Positions 1-11,255 of a stretch of 51,228 nucleotides of DNA are shown in pieces. The stretch spans positions 1 through 51,228 of the forward strand of contig NZ_JAUYNX010000027.1 of NCBI RefSeq assembly GCF_030704825.1, read 5' to 3'. Origin of the DNA: Brevundimonas sp. Lineage in GTDB: Bacteria > Pseudomonadota > Alphaproteobacteria > Caulobacterales > Caulobacteraceae. The notes below the pieces were generated by a model. It worked only from the letters and a program-made list of their open reading frames with translations, ran no database searches and was not told the origin of the DNA. Both the position numbers and the translations under genes were made by a program. Each line of letters opens with the position of its first letter. Position 1 is the first letter of the stretch.

Positions 1-769
1 TGACGATGAAGATCAGGTACAGGATGCCCAGCGGCGAGCGCGACTTGGCGCGGAAGGCGTGCGCGAACAGGCCCTTCGCCAGCCGCTGCACCGGCAGCGA
101 TTGCAGCCAGACCTGGCCCGGTCCCTTCAGGTGGGCGAAGAACAGACCCTCGCCGCCGAACAGCGCAGTCTTGGCCTTGCCGACGTAGCGGATGTCATAG
201 GTCGCCGAAGTCTGCAGCGCCGCCAGGCAGCCGGTATCGACCTTGAGCGCATCGTTGGGGCCCAGGCTGAATTCGGTGAGGGTGCCGCTGGCGTGCACGA
301 AGGCGAGGCCGCTGCCGCTGAGCTTCTGCATGATGAAGCCCTCGCCACCGAAGAAGCCGACCCGCAGGCGCTTCTTGAAGGCGATGCCGACCCGCACGCC
401 CTGGGTGCCGCCGAGGAAGGCACCCTTCTGGCAGATGATGGCGCCGCCGTTCTCGGCCAGATCAATGGCGATGATCTTGCCGGGCGAGGGCGCGGCGAAA
501 GCGACCCGCTGCGGCTGCAACGTCGGGTTGTGGAACAGCGTCGAGAACATGCTCTCGCCGGTGAAGGCGCGCTTGAAGGCGCCGACGATGCGCGACAAGA
601 AGGGCTCGTTGGCGCCATCACCCAGCACGGTGTCCATGGTCACCGCGTCGTCCATGAACATCATCGAGCCCGGCTCGCCGACGGCGGCCCCGCCCGGCGG
701 CAGGGTGAGCTGCACGTACTGCAGGTCGGAACCTTCGATGCGGTATTCGAACGCGGTGTCGCTGCTCAT
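1..769 (-). CDS. TIGR00266 / AIM24-family protein (C-terminus cut by window edge)
   Basis: The minus-strand frame opens at ATG 769 and runs off the left edge with no stop, giving 256 residues. The protein starts MSSDTAFEYRIEGSDLQYVQ and is rich in glycine with repeated FGGEG and GGxxG segments, such as RVGFFGGEGFIMQKLSGSG and ALFGGEGLFFAHLKGPG. These match the beta-rich AIM24/TIGR00266 fold. The last visible residues become hydrophobic (LGILYLIFIV), so a membrane tail is possible. The family has no well established biochemical role. The start is 66 bases past the end of aceF on the same strand, so it could be read from the pdh transcript. Confidence 0.8.
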   Translation of the reverse strand, partial: MSSDTAFEYRIEGSDLQYVQLTLPPGGAAVGEPGSMMFMDDAVTMDTVLGDGANEPFLSRIVGAFKRAFTGESMFSTLFHNPTLQPQRVAFAAPSPGKIIAIDLAENGGAIICQKGAFLGGTQGVRVGIAFKKRLRVGFFGGEGFIMQKLSGSGLAFVHASGTLTEFSLGPNDALKVDTGCLAALQTSATYDIRYVGKAKTALFGGEGLFFAHLKGPGQVWLQSLPVQRLAKGLFAHAFRAKSRSPLGILYLIFIV

Positions 770-835
770 GGCTTTCCCTTGCGTGTGGAGTTCTGGTTGT
801 GGCGCCGCGGCCCCGCCCGCGGACGCCAGGGCACT

Positions 836-2527
836 TTACAGGGCCAGGCGCCGCAGGTCGCCGATCAGCTTCACCAGGGCCACGGTATAGCGCGCGGCAT
901 AGGCACCGTCGATGACACGATGGTCATAGGACAGTGACAGCGGCAGCATCAGCCGCGGCTGGAAGGCCTTGCCGTCCCAGACCGGCTTCATCGTCGCCTT
1001 GCTGACGCCGAGGATGGCGACTTCCGGCGCGTTGACGATGGGCGTGAAGCCACCCGTCACGCCGAGACCGCCGAGGCTGGAGATCGAGAAGCAACCGCCG
1101 CGCATCTCGTCGGGCTTGAGCTTGCCGTCGCGCGCCTTCTTGGCCAGCTCGGCGCAGTCCTGCGCCAGCTGGACGATGCCCTTGCTCCAGACATCCTTCA
1201 CCACCGGCACCACCAGGCCGTTCGGGGTGTCGGCGGCAAAGCCGATGTGGCAGTACTGCTTGAGGATGAGCGCATCGCCTTCGGGAGCCAGCGAGCTGTT
1301 GAACTCGGGGAATGCCTTCATCGCCACGCCAACCGCCTTCATCAGGAAGGGCAGCAGGGTGAGCTTGACGCCGCTGTCCTCGCTGGCGGTCTTGCGGAAG
1401 GCTTCCAGCTCGGTGATGTCGGCCTCGTCGAACTGGGTGACGTGCGGGACGTTGAGCCAGCTGCGCGACAGGTGCGCGGCGCTGAGCTTGCGGATGCGCG
1501 CCAGCTCCTTGCGCTCGATGGGGCCGTACTGGCTGAAGTCCTGCGCCGGAATCGGTGGGATGCCGCTGCCTCCGGCGGTTATCGCAGCAGACGCAGTCTG
1601 GGGCGCGGACATACGCAACTTCACGTAAGCCTGCACGTCTTCGACGGTGACGCGGCCTTTCTGGCCACTTCCCTTCACCAGCGCGACATCGACGCCGAGT
1701 TCGCGCGCGAACTTGCGGGTGGCGGGGCCGGCGTGGCCGGCGTCCGCAGCGGGCACTGCTTGGCTCCCTCCCCCCAACGTGGGGGAGGGTTGGGGTGGGG
1801 GGGGACTTTGCTTCGGAGGTTCGCTCTTCACAGCGACAGCCCCCCCACCCTTGCCCTCCCCCGCGAGGGGGGAGGGGACGCTCTGTGCAGGCGGCGCGCT
1901 GACAGCCACGGCACCGGCACTCTCCAGTTCGCAGATGAAGTCGCCCGGATTGAGCTTGTCGCCGTTCTTCACCTTCAGCCCACGCACGATGCCGGAAGCG
2001 GGTGCCGGCACCTCCATCGTCGACTTGTCCGACTCCAGCACGATCAGCGGCGCGTCCTTCTCGACGTGGGCACCGTCGGCGACCAGCACCTCGATCACCG
2101 GCACGTTCTTGAAGTCGCCGATGTCGGGGACGGTCACGGTGAGACGGGAGACGGGAGACGGGAGACGATCCGGGCCGGCAGCGGCAGCGGCCGGTACAGC
2201 CGGTGTCGATGTGGGCGATGCAACCGGCGCTGCGGCCTTCGAGGGCGCAGGCGGCGGTGCCATGGGAGCCGGCGCGGCTGCTTCGCCCGCCACTTCCAGC
2301 TGACAGATCAGATTCCCCTGCGAGAGCTTGTCGCCAACCTTCACCGCCAGCCCGCGCACGGTGCCGGCCGCTGGCGCCGGTACTTCCATGGTCGCCTTGT
2401 CGGATTCGAGCACGAGCAGGACGGCGTCCTTCTCGATGACGTCGCCGTCCTTCACCAGCACCTCGATCACCGGCACATCGCTGCTGCCGCCGATGTCCGG
2501 AACCTTCACCTCCAGGAGCTTGCTCAT
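836..2527 (-). CDS. aceF: Pyruvate dehydrogenase complex E2, dihydrolipoyl acetyltransferase
   Basis: This 563-residue E2 component transfers acetyl groups from the E1-bound intermediate to CoA. Two lipoyl domains are visible, at about residues 1-80 and 135-215, each with an ESDKxTMEVPAP lipoylation motif (Lys44 in the first). A peripheral subunit-binding domain (ATRKFARELGVDV) follows. The catalytic domain ends with the SYDHRVIDGA active-site motif near the C-terminus. The start was set at 2527 (MSKLLEVKVPDIGG) rather than the longer frame because the lipoyl domain begins there and the gene then sits 4 bases after aceE. The inter-domain linkers are unusual: the first contains a 7-base tandem repeat, and the second is coded by an inverted palindromic repeat giving PSPLAGEG-type residues. 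Both are listed separately. Confidence 0.95.
   Translation of the reverse strand: MSKLLEVKVPDIGGSSDVPVIEVLVKDGDVIEKDAVLLVLESDKATMEVPAPAAGTVRGLAVKVGDKLSQGNLICQLEVAGEAAAPAPMAPPPAPSKAAAPVASPTSTPAVPAAAAAGPDRLPSPVSRLTVTVPDIGDFKNVPVIEVLVADGAHVEKDAPLIVLESDKSTMEVPAPASGIVRGLKVKNGDKLNPGDFICELESAGAVAVSAPPAQSVPSPLAGEGKGGGAVAVKSEPPKQSPPPPQPSPTLGGGSQAVPAADAGHAGPATRKFARELGVDVALVKGSGQKGRVTVEDVQAYVKLRMSAPQTASAAITAGGSGIPPIPAQDFSQYGPIERKELARIRKLSAAHLSRSWLNVPHVTQFDEADITELEAFRKTASEDSGVKLTLLPFLMKAVGVAMKAFPEFNSSLAPEGDALILKQYCHIGFAADTPNGLVVPVVKDVWSKGIVQLAQDCAELAKKARDGKLKPDEMRGGCFSISSLGGLGVTGGFTPIVNAPEVAILGVSKATMKPVWDGKAFQPRLMLPLSLSYDHRVIDGAYAARYTVALVKLIGDLRRLAL
1765..1877. repeat. REPIN-like inverted doublet inside the aceF linker
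   Basis: Two roughly 38-base units at about 1765-1802 and 1840-1877 are inverted copies of each other. Each has an internal CCCTCCCCC / GGGGGAGGG palindrome followed by a run of G (or preceded by a run of C). They flank about 37 bases of ordinary sequence. The whole block stays in frame with aceF and encodes a Pro/Gly/Ala-rich linker (PSPLAGEGKGGG and PPPPQPSPTLGGG on the two sides) between lipoyl domain 2 and the E1/E3-binding domain. Intergenic palindromes with this sequence are common in Xanthomonadaceae genomes. Their presence in a coding linker is inferred to be a tolerated insertion. Confidence 0.75.
2141..2168. repeat. Four tandem copies of a 7-base unit in aceF
   Basis: The plus strand reads GAGACGG three times and then GAGACGA. 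It codes for the RLPSPVSRL part of the linker between lipoyl domains 1 and 2. The unit length is not a multiple of three, so gain or loss of one copy would shift the aceF frame. Confidence 0.8.
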
Positions 2528-2531
2528 GGCT

Positions 2532-5201
<2,670 letters not shown>

Positions 5202-5308
5202 GGCCCCGCTCTCCTTACCGGCGAATTCGACTCGGGACTGTAGACCTCGACCCGACGATACGTCCAATATATGAAAGCGCGTCTTGTCATCTGTTATAGG
5301 TATGGCTC
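5202..5308. promoter_or_regulatory. Divergent promoter region between aceE and a LysR gene
   Basis: These 107 bases separate two divergent start codons, the usual layout for a LysR protein that regulates its neighbour. The stretch 5265-5305 is the most AT-rich part and holds ATATATGAAAG and GTTATAGGT, which could be promoter elements for the LysR gene. No operator was identified with confidence. AAGGAG for aceE lies close to its start. Confidence 0.45.
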
Positions 5309-6262
5309 ATGGAGCTACGGCACCTGCGTTACTTCGTCGCGGTCGCCGAGGAGCGGCACTTCACCCGCGCCGCCAAGACCCTGGGCATCGGCCAACCGCC
5401 GCTGTCGCAGCAGATCCAGCAGCTGGAGCGCGAGCTGGGCGCGCCGCTGTTCCACCGCCTGCCGCGCGGCGTCGCGCTGACCCCGGCCGGCCAGGCTTTT
5501 CTCGACGACGCCCGCCGCATCCTGCGTGAAGCGCAGCAGGCGATCGAGCGCGTGCGCCGTGTCGCAAGTGGTGAGCAGGGCCGCATCCGCGTCGGGCTGA
5601 TCAACTCCGCACCGTTTCATCCGCTGGTGCCGAGGGTGATCCGCGAGTTTCGCCGGCGCTATCCCGAGGTGGCGCTGAGCCTGGAGGAACGCACTACACC
5701 GGCCCTCGCCGCCGCCGTGCGCAACGAAACCGTGGACGTGGCCTTCGTGCGGCCGCTGCTCGATTCCGGCGAAGGCCTGTGCGTGGAGCCGGTGCTTGAA
5801 GAGCCGCTGCTGGTGGCGCTGCCGGCCGGCCACGCGCTCGCGCGGCGCAAGCGCCTGCCGCTGCTGGCGCTTTCGCTGGAGCCCTTCGTGCTGTTCTCGC
5901 GTCCGGTCGGTGCCGGTCTGCACGACGAGATCATCCAGGCCTGTCACGCCGCCGGCTTCAGCCCGAGGGTGGTGCAGGAGGCATCGCAGGTGACTTCCAT
6001 CGTCAACCTCGTCGCCTCCGGACTGGGCGTGTCAATCGTCCCGGCCTCGATGCAGCAGATGCAGATCGAGGGCGTGACCTACCGGCCCATCCAGGGCATC
6101 AGCGCCAGGGCGCGGCTGAGCCTGATCTACCGCGAAGCCGATCGCGCGCTGCCGCAGATTCTCAACCTGCGGCAGCTCACACGGCGTCTCCGCGAGCCGC
6201 CTTCAGGCGCCGCCGACGGATTCGTGGCATCGCCAGCAGCAGCAGGGCGAACAGACCGCTGA
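5309..6262 (+). CDS. LysR-family transcriptional regulator
   Basis: This 317-residue protein has an N-terminal winged helix-turn-helix (MELRHLRYFVAVAEERHFTR, then RAAKTLGIGQPPLSQQIQQL) in about residues 1-60 and a periplasmic-binding-like effector domain from about residue 90. The N-terminus resembles the BenM/CatM/CbbR side of the family. It faces aceE-aceF across 107 bases, so control of pyruvate dehydrogenase is a reasonable inference, but the effector cannot be read from the sequence. The C-terminal 30 residues are low-complexity and overlap the end of the convergent gene by 86 bases, so the real domain probably ends near residue 290. Confidence 0.9.
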   Translation: MELRHLRYFVAVAEERHFTRAAKTLGIGQPPLSQQIQQLERELGAPLFHRLPRGVALTPAGQAFLDDARRILREAQQAIERVRRVASGEQGRIRVGLINSAPFHPLVPRVIREFRRRYPEVALSLEERTTPALAAAVRNETVDVAFVRPLLDSGEGLCVEPVLEEPLLVALPAGHALARRKRLPLLALSLEPFVLFSRPVGAGLHDEIIQACHAAGFSPRVVQEASQVTSIVNLVASGLGVSIVPASMQQMQIEGVTYRPIQGISARARLSLIYREADRALPQILNLRQLTRRLREPPSGAADGFVASPAAAGRTDR

Positions 6263-9227
6263 GGCCGAAGGCGCCGCCAAAGCGGCCCTCGCCGTCGCCG
6301 CCGCCCGAACTTCCGCCCGAGCTGCTACCGGAGCTGCCTGCGACCTCGACGATCCCGGCCGCGACGTTCGGGCTGACCAGTCCGCGCGAGTCGCGCACCT
6401 GCAGGCTGGCGCGGTAGTTGCCGTCGCGGGTGTAGCTGTGCGCCAGCCTCGGGCTGGACTGCACCACCTGCGGGGTACCGTCGCCCGGATCGAACACGTA
6501 CTCGATCAGGCTGTCCTCGGCGTCACTGCTGGCACTGGCGTCGAGCATCGACATCAGCGGCGCGCCGCCCTTGGCCGGAGTCACAGCGAGTCGCGCGGTC
6601 GGCGCGGTGTTGGTGCGGCAGAAATCGCCGGCGCGCAGCTCGTAGGGGTCGGATGCCTCGGCGGAGTCGAGCACGTTGGTGCTACGCACGATGTGGGTGC
6701 CCTGTGCCAGCGCGCCGACATGGACATTGGCCGAGACAGCGGCGAGCAGGTCGCCGTCCTTGAGATCAAACAGGGCGCGCGGCACCACCAGGGAGATCGT
6801 GCCGTCGTCGGTGGCGCTGCTGGCCGGGTCGAGCGTGCCTTCGACCGTGTACTGCTGCACTACCGCCACCGCCACCACGGTCTCGGTGCGGCTGCCGTAG
6901 ACAAAGCTCATCTGGGCGCCGTCGCTGACCATGCCGACAAAGCGGTCGTTGGGATTGGTCAGCGGCTGGTCCGGAGTGTGGAACAGCACCGTATACATGC
7001 CGGTCGGCACCGGCGCCGCCAACGAGGCGACTTTGATTTGCACGATCAGCTTGTCGGCGGCGTCCGGCGGCTCGGCGATGCTGAGCGAGATCAGGTCGGC
7101 GCCATCGAGCGTGCCGTCACCGACGGCATCGGTGACCAAGCGCAGGCCGGGAATCGCGCAGCTGGTTTGCGCCTCCGGCACGACAATGGGCAGCTCGACC
7201 GTGTTGCTGGCGATACCCTCGCCCTGTGCGTTCACCGCCGTGACCTTGTAGTAGTACTTCTCGACCGTCGGGTCGGCCGTGAGATCGACATAGCCCGGGG
7301 TGCCGGCGGTGGTGCCGACAAAGCTCTCCGTGCCGGGCGCGGTGCCGCGGAACACGCGGTACTGGCTGATCGCCGCGCCGCCGTTTTCCGGCGGCTTCCA
7401 GGTCAGCTGGGTGCGTTCCGGCGTGCGGCTGCCGGCGAGACAGGCATTGGCGGGCGCGCGCGGTTCGACCGGGTCGAACTCGGCATACAAGGGTTTGCCG
7501 CCCACCTGGCGCGCGATCTTCGGGAAGGCCGCGAAGGGGTTGAGCGAGGGATTGCGGTCGCAGGCGCCAATGCAGCCATCGGCGTAGCCGTAGAGCGGAT
7601 AGCCTTGCGCATCGATGCTGATCTCGTTGAAGTCGAGCAGGTTGCGATTCGGGTTGCCGCCACCCGAGTTCCAGATGCCCCCGAAGCCCTGCACTGGGTC
7701 GTTGGGCGTGGCATTGATCGTGGTCCAGGTCTGGCCGCCGTCGTAGGTGGTCGAGAAATACAGGTACCAGACGCCGGGGAAGTCCAGCGACACCGGATTG
7801 CCCTCGGTGTTGGTGCCGACGTAGGCGCAGGTGGCGCGGTCGCCGTCGCCGGCAATGGCGTGGGTGAACATCACATGCTTGATGCCCATGTCCTTGCCGA
7901 CATCGACCACGCGCTCCCAGGTGGCGCCACGGTCCTTGGTGACGGCGACGCGGGCATTGCGGTCGCCGTCGGAATAGCAGAAGTACGCGGTGTTGTCGGT
8001 GGCGATGGCAACCGAGGGGTCGCGGATCGCTGGTGCGCTGTCCGGCACCGGGCGCTGGGTCCAGGTGCTGGCCGCATCGGTGGAGACGCTGATCGCAACA
8101 TTGGGACCGCAGGCCTTGCTCGGCAGGTAGACGGTGCCATCCGGCGCAACTCGCACGTGGCCGTGGATGCCGGCGCACTGGGCCACCGTGTAGACCGGCG
8201 TCGGCGCGCCAAATGTCAGGCCGCCGTTGTCGGAGCGCGCGCAGGAGGCGAAGGCGATGTCCTGACCGCAGTAGTAGAAGGCGTTCGGGTAGAGCGGGTT
8301 GGGGATCGCATCCAGCGGCGGCGGGTAGGGCCCTGCGGCAATGGTCTGGTGGTCGACCGCGGAGGCGAAGGGTCCGCCCTGGTTGGGAATCCAGGTAGCG
8401 CCGTCGTCGTCGGAGTAGGCCATCACGCTGTTGGCGCCGGCCAGCTGGCCGATCCAAGTGCGGCCGGTCTCGTGGCCGCGCACCAGCGAGTCGGTGACGC
8501 CGATCGGATCGAGCGTGGTGACCGAGGTCAGCGGGCTGCTGCGGTTCTCCCATTCGCCGTCACAGGCCTGCGGCTGCGCCGGTTCGAGATCCTGCGGGTA
8601 TTTCAGGAAAAGGGTCTTGAGGCCGGACAGGATGAAGGACTGCTTGCTCAGCGGGTTGTAGCCCACCGAGGGTTCGCCGGTGTTGCCGGACAGACCTTCC
8701 GGCGGGGCGTACACCTGGTAGCGCGGGATACCGGCGCCGATGGGATTGGGCAGCAGTCCATCGCCATTGCCCGGCTCCAGACTGACGCGACCGAAGACGA
8801 CGCTGTTGTTGGCGGCCAGCGGCGTGATGTCCAGCCGCAGGTGACGGCTGCCGCTGCCGGCCGGGAAATAGAGGGTCATCGAGCCAAGGTCGGTGCTGTC
8901 GCTGGTCACCACCGCTTCCCCGCTATCGATGTCGGTCAGGGTGAAGGTGAACAGGTCGAGCTTGAAGTCCCAACCCAGGCCGATGCGAACCTGCGCCTGC
9001 GGATTCGTCATCGCGTAGTCAGCCGGCAGCTCGACGTTCAGCTCGTAGCTGTCACAGCCATCGGTGAAGGAGCAGAACACCCCGCCCGAGGTCAGGAAGG
9101 GTCCGCTCTCGAAACTGGTGGCCGGAGCAGCCGGGCTGATCGTGGCGCTGGCCGGCTCGGCGGCATGGCCGGTGACGGCGCCGAGCAGCAGCAATAGGGC
9201 GAGGCAGGAACGGGTGCGAACGGACAT
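6177..9227 (-). CDS. Secreted sialidase-like (BNR repeat) protein with FN3, PKD and GlyGly-CTERM
   Basis: This 1016-residue exported protein has a signal peptide at residues 1-22 (hydrophobic core ALLLLLGAVTGHA). The middle carries several Asp-box/BNR-like motifs of the sialidase or VPS10 beta-propeller type: YSDDDGATW, RSDNGGLTF, TKDRGATW and TYDGGQTW. An FN3-like domain follows at about 594-685, and a PKD-like domain (DASASSDAEDSLIEYVFDPGDG) at about 870-960. The C-terminus has a Ser/Gly tract, a hydrophobic stretch and an RIRRRR cluster. This matches the GlyGly-CTERM sorting signal processed by rhombosortase and exported by type II secretion in some gammaproteobacteria. True sialidase activity is not shown, because catalytic residues were not identified. 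It is monocistronic and convergent with the LysR gene. Confidence 0.85.
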   Translation of the reverse strand: MSVRTRSCLALLLLLGAVTGHAAEPASATISPAAPATSFESGPFLTSGGVFCSFTDGCDSYELNVELPADYAMTNPQAQVRIGLGWDFKLDLFTFTLTDIDSGEAVVTSDSTDLGSMTLYFPAGSGSRHLRLDITPLAANNSVVFGRVSLEPGNGDGLLPNPIGAGIPRYQVYAPPEGLSGNTGEPSVGYNPLSKQSFILSGLKTLFLKYPQDLEPAQPQACDGEWENRSSPLTSVTTLDPIGVTDSLVRGHETGRTWIGQLAGANSVMAYSDDDGATWIPNQGGPFASAVDHQTIAAGPYPPPLDAIPNPLYPNAFYYCGQDIAFASCARSDNGGLTFGAPTPVYTVAQCAGIHGHVRVAPDGTVYLPSKACGPNVAISVSTDAASTWTQRPVPDSAPAIRDPSVAIATDNTAYFCYSDGDRNARVAVTKDRGATWERVVDVGKDMGIKHVMFTHAIAGDGDRATCAYVGTNTEGNPVSLDFPGVWYLYFSTTYDGGQTWTTINATPNDPVQGFGGIWNSGGGNPNRNLLDFNEISIDAQGYPLYGYADGCIGACDRNPSLNPFAAFPKIARQVGGKPLYAEFDPVEPRAPANACLAGSRTPERTQLTWKPPENGGAAISQYRVFRGTAPGTESFVGTTAGTPGYVDLTADPTVEKYYYKVTAVNAQGEGIASNTVELPIVVPEAQTSCAIPGLRLVTDAVGDGTLDGADLISLSIAEPPDAADKLIVQIKVASLAAPVPTGMYTVLFHTPDQPLTNPNDRFVGMVSDGAQMSFVYGSRTETVVAVAVVQQYTVEGTLDPASSATDDGTISLVVPRALFDLKDGDLLAAVSANVHVGALAQGTHIVRSTNVLDSAEASDPYELRAGDFCRTNTAPTARLAVTPAKGGAPLMSMLDASASSDAEDSLIEYVFDPGDGTPQVVQSSPRLAHSYTRDGNYRASLQVRDSRGLVSPNVAAGIVEVAGSSGSSSGGSSGGGDGEGRFGGAFGLSGLFALLLLAMPRIRRRRLKAARGDAV

Positions 9228-9343
9228 GGCGAAACTCCGCAGGAAGGCTTCGGCATCCTTGCCGTGCAGACTCGACCCTGAGTGGACTTACCTTAATTCA
9301 AAGCTTGAGGTCTTGTGCACTGTTCCGGGGTCCTGCTGCGGCG

Positions 9344-9862
9344 TCAGCGCCGCGGCAGCTCCATCGCCGGCGCCTCGAAGCCCTTGGTGCGCAACCAGTC
9401 GCGCAACGCATAGCCGGTGCCGGCGGGCCAGTACCGGACGTCACCGAAGGCGACGTGCTTCCAGTCCGCCAGCTCCTCATTGAGTCGGACGGTGCCGGTG
9501 GCCGGGACGTGGTAGGCGACGATCAGCTGGTTGTTGCGGACGAACTCGTAGACGCCAATATAGTTCGCGCCCTGGGGAGTGAGGCCCAGCTCTTCCTCGA
9601 CCTCGCGCTGCACGCCGACTTCCGGCGACTCGCCCTGCTCCAGAAAGCCGGTGATCAGGGCGTAGAAACTGGCCGGCCAGGCGACGTTGCGGGCAAGGAT
9701 GATCTTGCCCTCGTGCTCGACCACCGCCGCCACCACCGGCACCGGGTTGTTCCAGTGGATGAAGCCGCAGCTGGTATCGACGCAGACGCGGCGAACGCGA
9801 CCGCCGTGCTCGGCATCGGTCAGGGGCTTGGAACACTGCGGGCAGTAGGCATACGGTTTCAT
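9344..9862 (-). CDS. NUDIX hydrolase with N-terminal zinc ribbon
   Basis: This 172-residue protein has a complete NUDIX box (GFLEQGESPEVGVQ, then REVEEELGL), fitting GX5EX7REUXEEXGU. The N-terminus has a four-cysteine zinc ribbon (Cys7, Cys10, Cys27, Cys32), as in NudC-like and YjaD-like enzymes. A nucleotide-diphosphate substrate, possibly NADH or a capped nucleotide, is likely, but the SQPWPFPxS signature of NudC is not seen, so specificity is open. It lies 25 bases downstream of mnmE on the same strand and may be cotranscribed with it. Confidence 0.9.
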   Translation of the reverse strand: MKPYAYCPQCSKPLTDAEHGGRVRRVCVDTSCGFIHWNNPVPVVAAVVEHEGKIILARNVAWPASFYALITGFLEQGESPEVGVQREVEEELGLTPQGANYIGVYEFVRNNQLIVAYHVPATGTVRLNEELADWKHVAFGDVRYWPAGTGYALRDWLRTKGFEAPAMELPRR

Positions 9863-9887
9863 GCCAAAAGCCTAGCAGTGCCGGACG

Positions 9888-11228
9888 TCATTTGCCGATG
9901 CAGAAGCGCCGGAAAATCTCGCCCAGCAGCTCGTCGCTGCTCTGCGCGCCGGTGATCCGGCCCAGGGCCTGCTGGGCCAGGCGCAGCTCTTCGGCGGCGA
10001 GCTCCGCGTGCGCGCCTTCGCGCAGCCGCTGCCGGGCCAGCCCCAGGTGCAGGCTGCCGGCGCGCAGGGCTTCAAGATGCCGGGCCCGGGCCAGGAACAG
10101 GCCTTCGCCAACATCGCACAGGCCGGCCTGTGCTTTCAGCGCGGCCACCAGCAACTCCAGCCCGAGGCCGGCCCGGGCCGACAGCCGCAACTCGCGGCCC
10201 GGCTCCAGTACCGCAGGTTCATGACCGGCGAGATCGCACTTGTTGCGCAGCAGCAGGCGCGGCATCGGCGGCAGCCGCGCCAGCAGGGCTTCGTCCTCGG
10301 CCGTGACCCCTTGGCGGTCGTCGACCAGGAACAGCGCCAACTCGGCCTTTTCCAGCGCGGCCCAGGCGCGGCGGATGCCTTCCTGTTCGAGCGGGTCGGT
10401 GGTCTCGCGCAGGCCGGCGGTGTCGATCACGGTGATCGGCAGACCGTCGAGCACCAAGTGCTCGCGCAAAAGGTCGCGGGTGGTGCCGGCCTGCTCGGAG
10501 ACGATGGCGGCGTCGAAGCCGGCGAGGGCGTTGAGCAGGGTGGATTTGCCGACATTGGGCTGGCCGACGATGGCCACGCTCAGGCCCTCGCGCAGGCGCC
10601 GGCCCTGGGCGGCTTGCACCAGGGTGTCCGCGAGCAGTGCTTCGGCAGCGGCGAGGCGCTCCGCCAGTCGGGCGTCGGCCAGCCAGTCGATGTCCTCGTC
10701 GGAGAAATCCAGCGCGCCCTCGACAAATACGCGCAGCTCGGTGAGCTGCGCCACCAGGCGGTGGATGCGCTGCGAGAACTCGCCATCGAGCGTGCGCTGG
10801 GCGGCATGCACCGCCTGGGTCGAGGCGGCATCGATGAGATCGGCGATGGCCTCGGCCTGGGCGAGATCGAGGCGGCCGTTGAGATAGGCGCGTTCGGAGA
10901 ACTCGCCCGGCGCGGCGATGCGCGCGCCCCGAGCGACCGCGACCCGCAGCAGCTCGGCCAGCAGCACCGGGCCGCCGTGGCCCTGCAGCTCGACCACGTC
11001 CTCGCCGGTGAACGAGGCGGGGCCGGGGAAACAGAGCACCAGGGCCTGATCCAGCACCCGGCCGGCGTCATCACGTAGCGGCCGCAGTCCGGCCTGGCGC
11101 GGCGGCGGGAGGCTGCCGGTGATCCGCTCGGCGATGGCGAACGCGGCGGGCCCGGACAGGCGCAGGATGCCAACCGCGCCGCGCCCGGCGGCGGTGGCGA
11201 TGGCGGCGATGGTGTCGGTGGGATTCAT
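9888..11228 (-). CDS. mnmE: tRNA-5-carboxymethylaminomethyluridine modification GTPase
   Basis: This 446-residue enzyme acts with MnmG to modify the wobble uridine of tRNAs. The N-terminal folate-binding domain starts at DTIAAIATAAGRGAVGILRL. The inserted G domain has the P-loop GQPNVGKSTLLN, a DTAGLRE switch and an NKCD base-recognition motif. The C-terminus ends in the required CIGK with its catalytic cysteine. The start was set at 11228 (MNPTDTIAAI); 27 upstream codons in the open frame are unrelated and fall in the palindromic element. It follows yidC in the standard gammaproteobacterial rpmH-rnpA-yidD-yidC-mnmE order. Confidence 0.96.
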   Translation of the reverse strand: MNPTDTIAAIATAAGRGAVGILRLSGPAAFAIAERITGSLPPPRQAGLRPLRDDAGRVLDQALVLCFPGPASFTGEDVVELQGHGGPVLLAELLRVAVARGARIAAPGEFSERAYLNGRLDLAQAEAIADLIDAASTQAVHAAQRTLDGEFSQRIHRLVAQLTELRVFVEGALDFSDEDIDWLADARLAERLAAAEALLADTLVQAAQGRRLREGLSVAIVGQPNVGKSTLLNALAGFDAAIVSEQAGTTRDLLREHLVLDGLPITVIDTAGLRETTDPLEQEGIRRAWAALEKAELALFLVDDRQGVTAEDEALLARLPPMPRLLLRNKCDLAGHEPAVLEPGRELRLSARAGLGLELLVAALKAQAGLCDVGEGLFLARARHLEALRAGSLHLGLARQRLREGAHAELAAEELRLAQQALGRITGAQSSDELLGEIFRRFCIGK

Positions 11229-11255
11229 CCGCCTGTCCAGCGCCGCCGATGACTC

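Noticed and set aside
2141..2168. Phase-variable switch in aceF
   Set aside because: The repeat could shift the frame, but pyruvate dehydrogenase is a poor candidate for phase variation; kept only as a low-priority observation.
6438..9197. 919-codon plus-strand frame opposite the sialidase-like gene
   Set aside because: The minus-strand product has a signal peptide and domain structure; this frame has none and is Gly/Arg/Val-rich.
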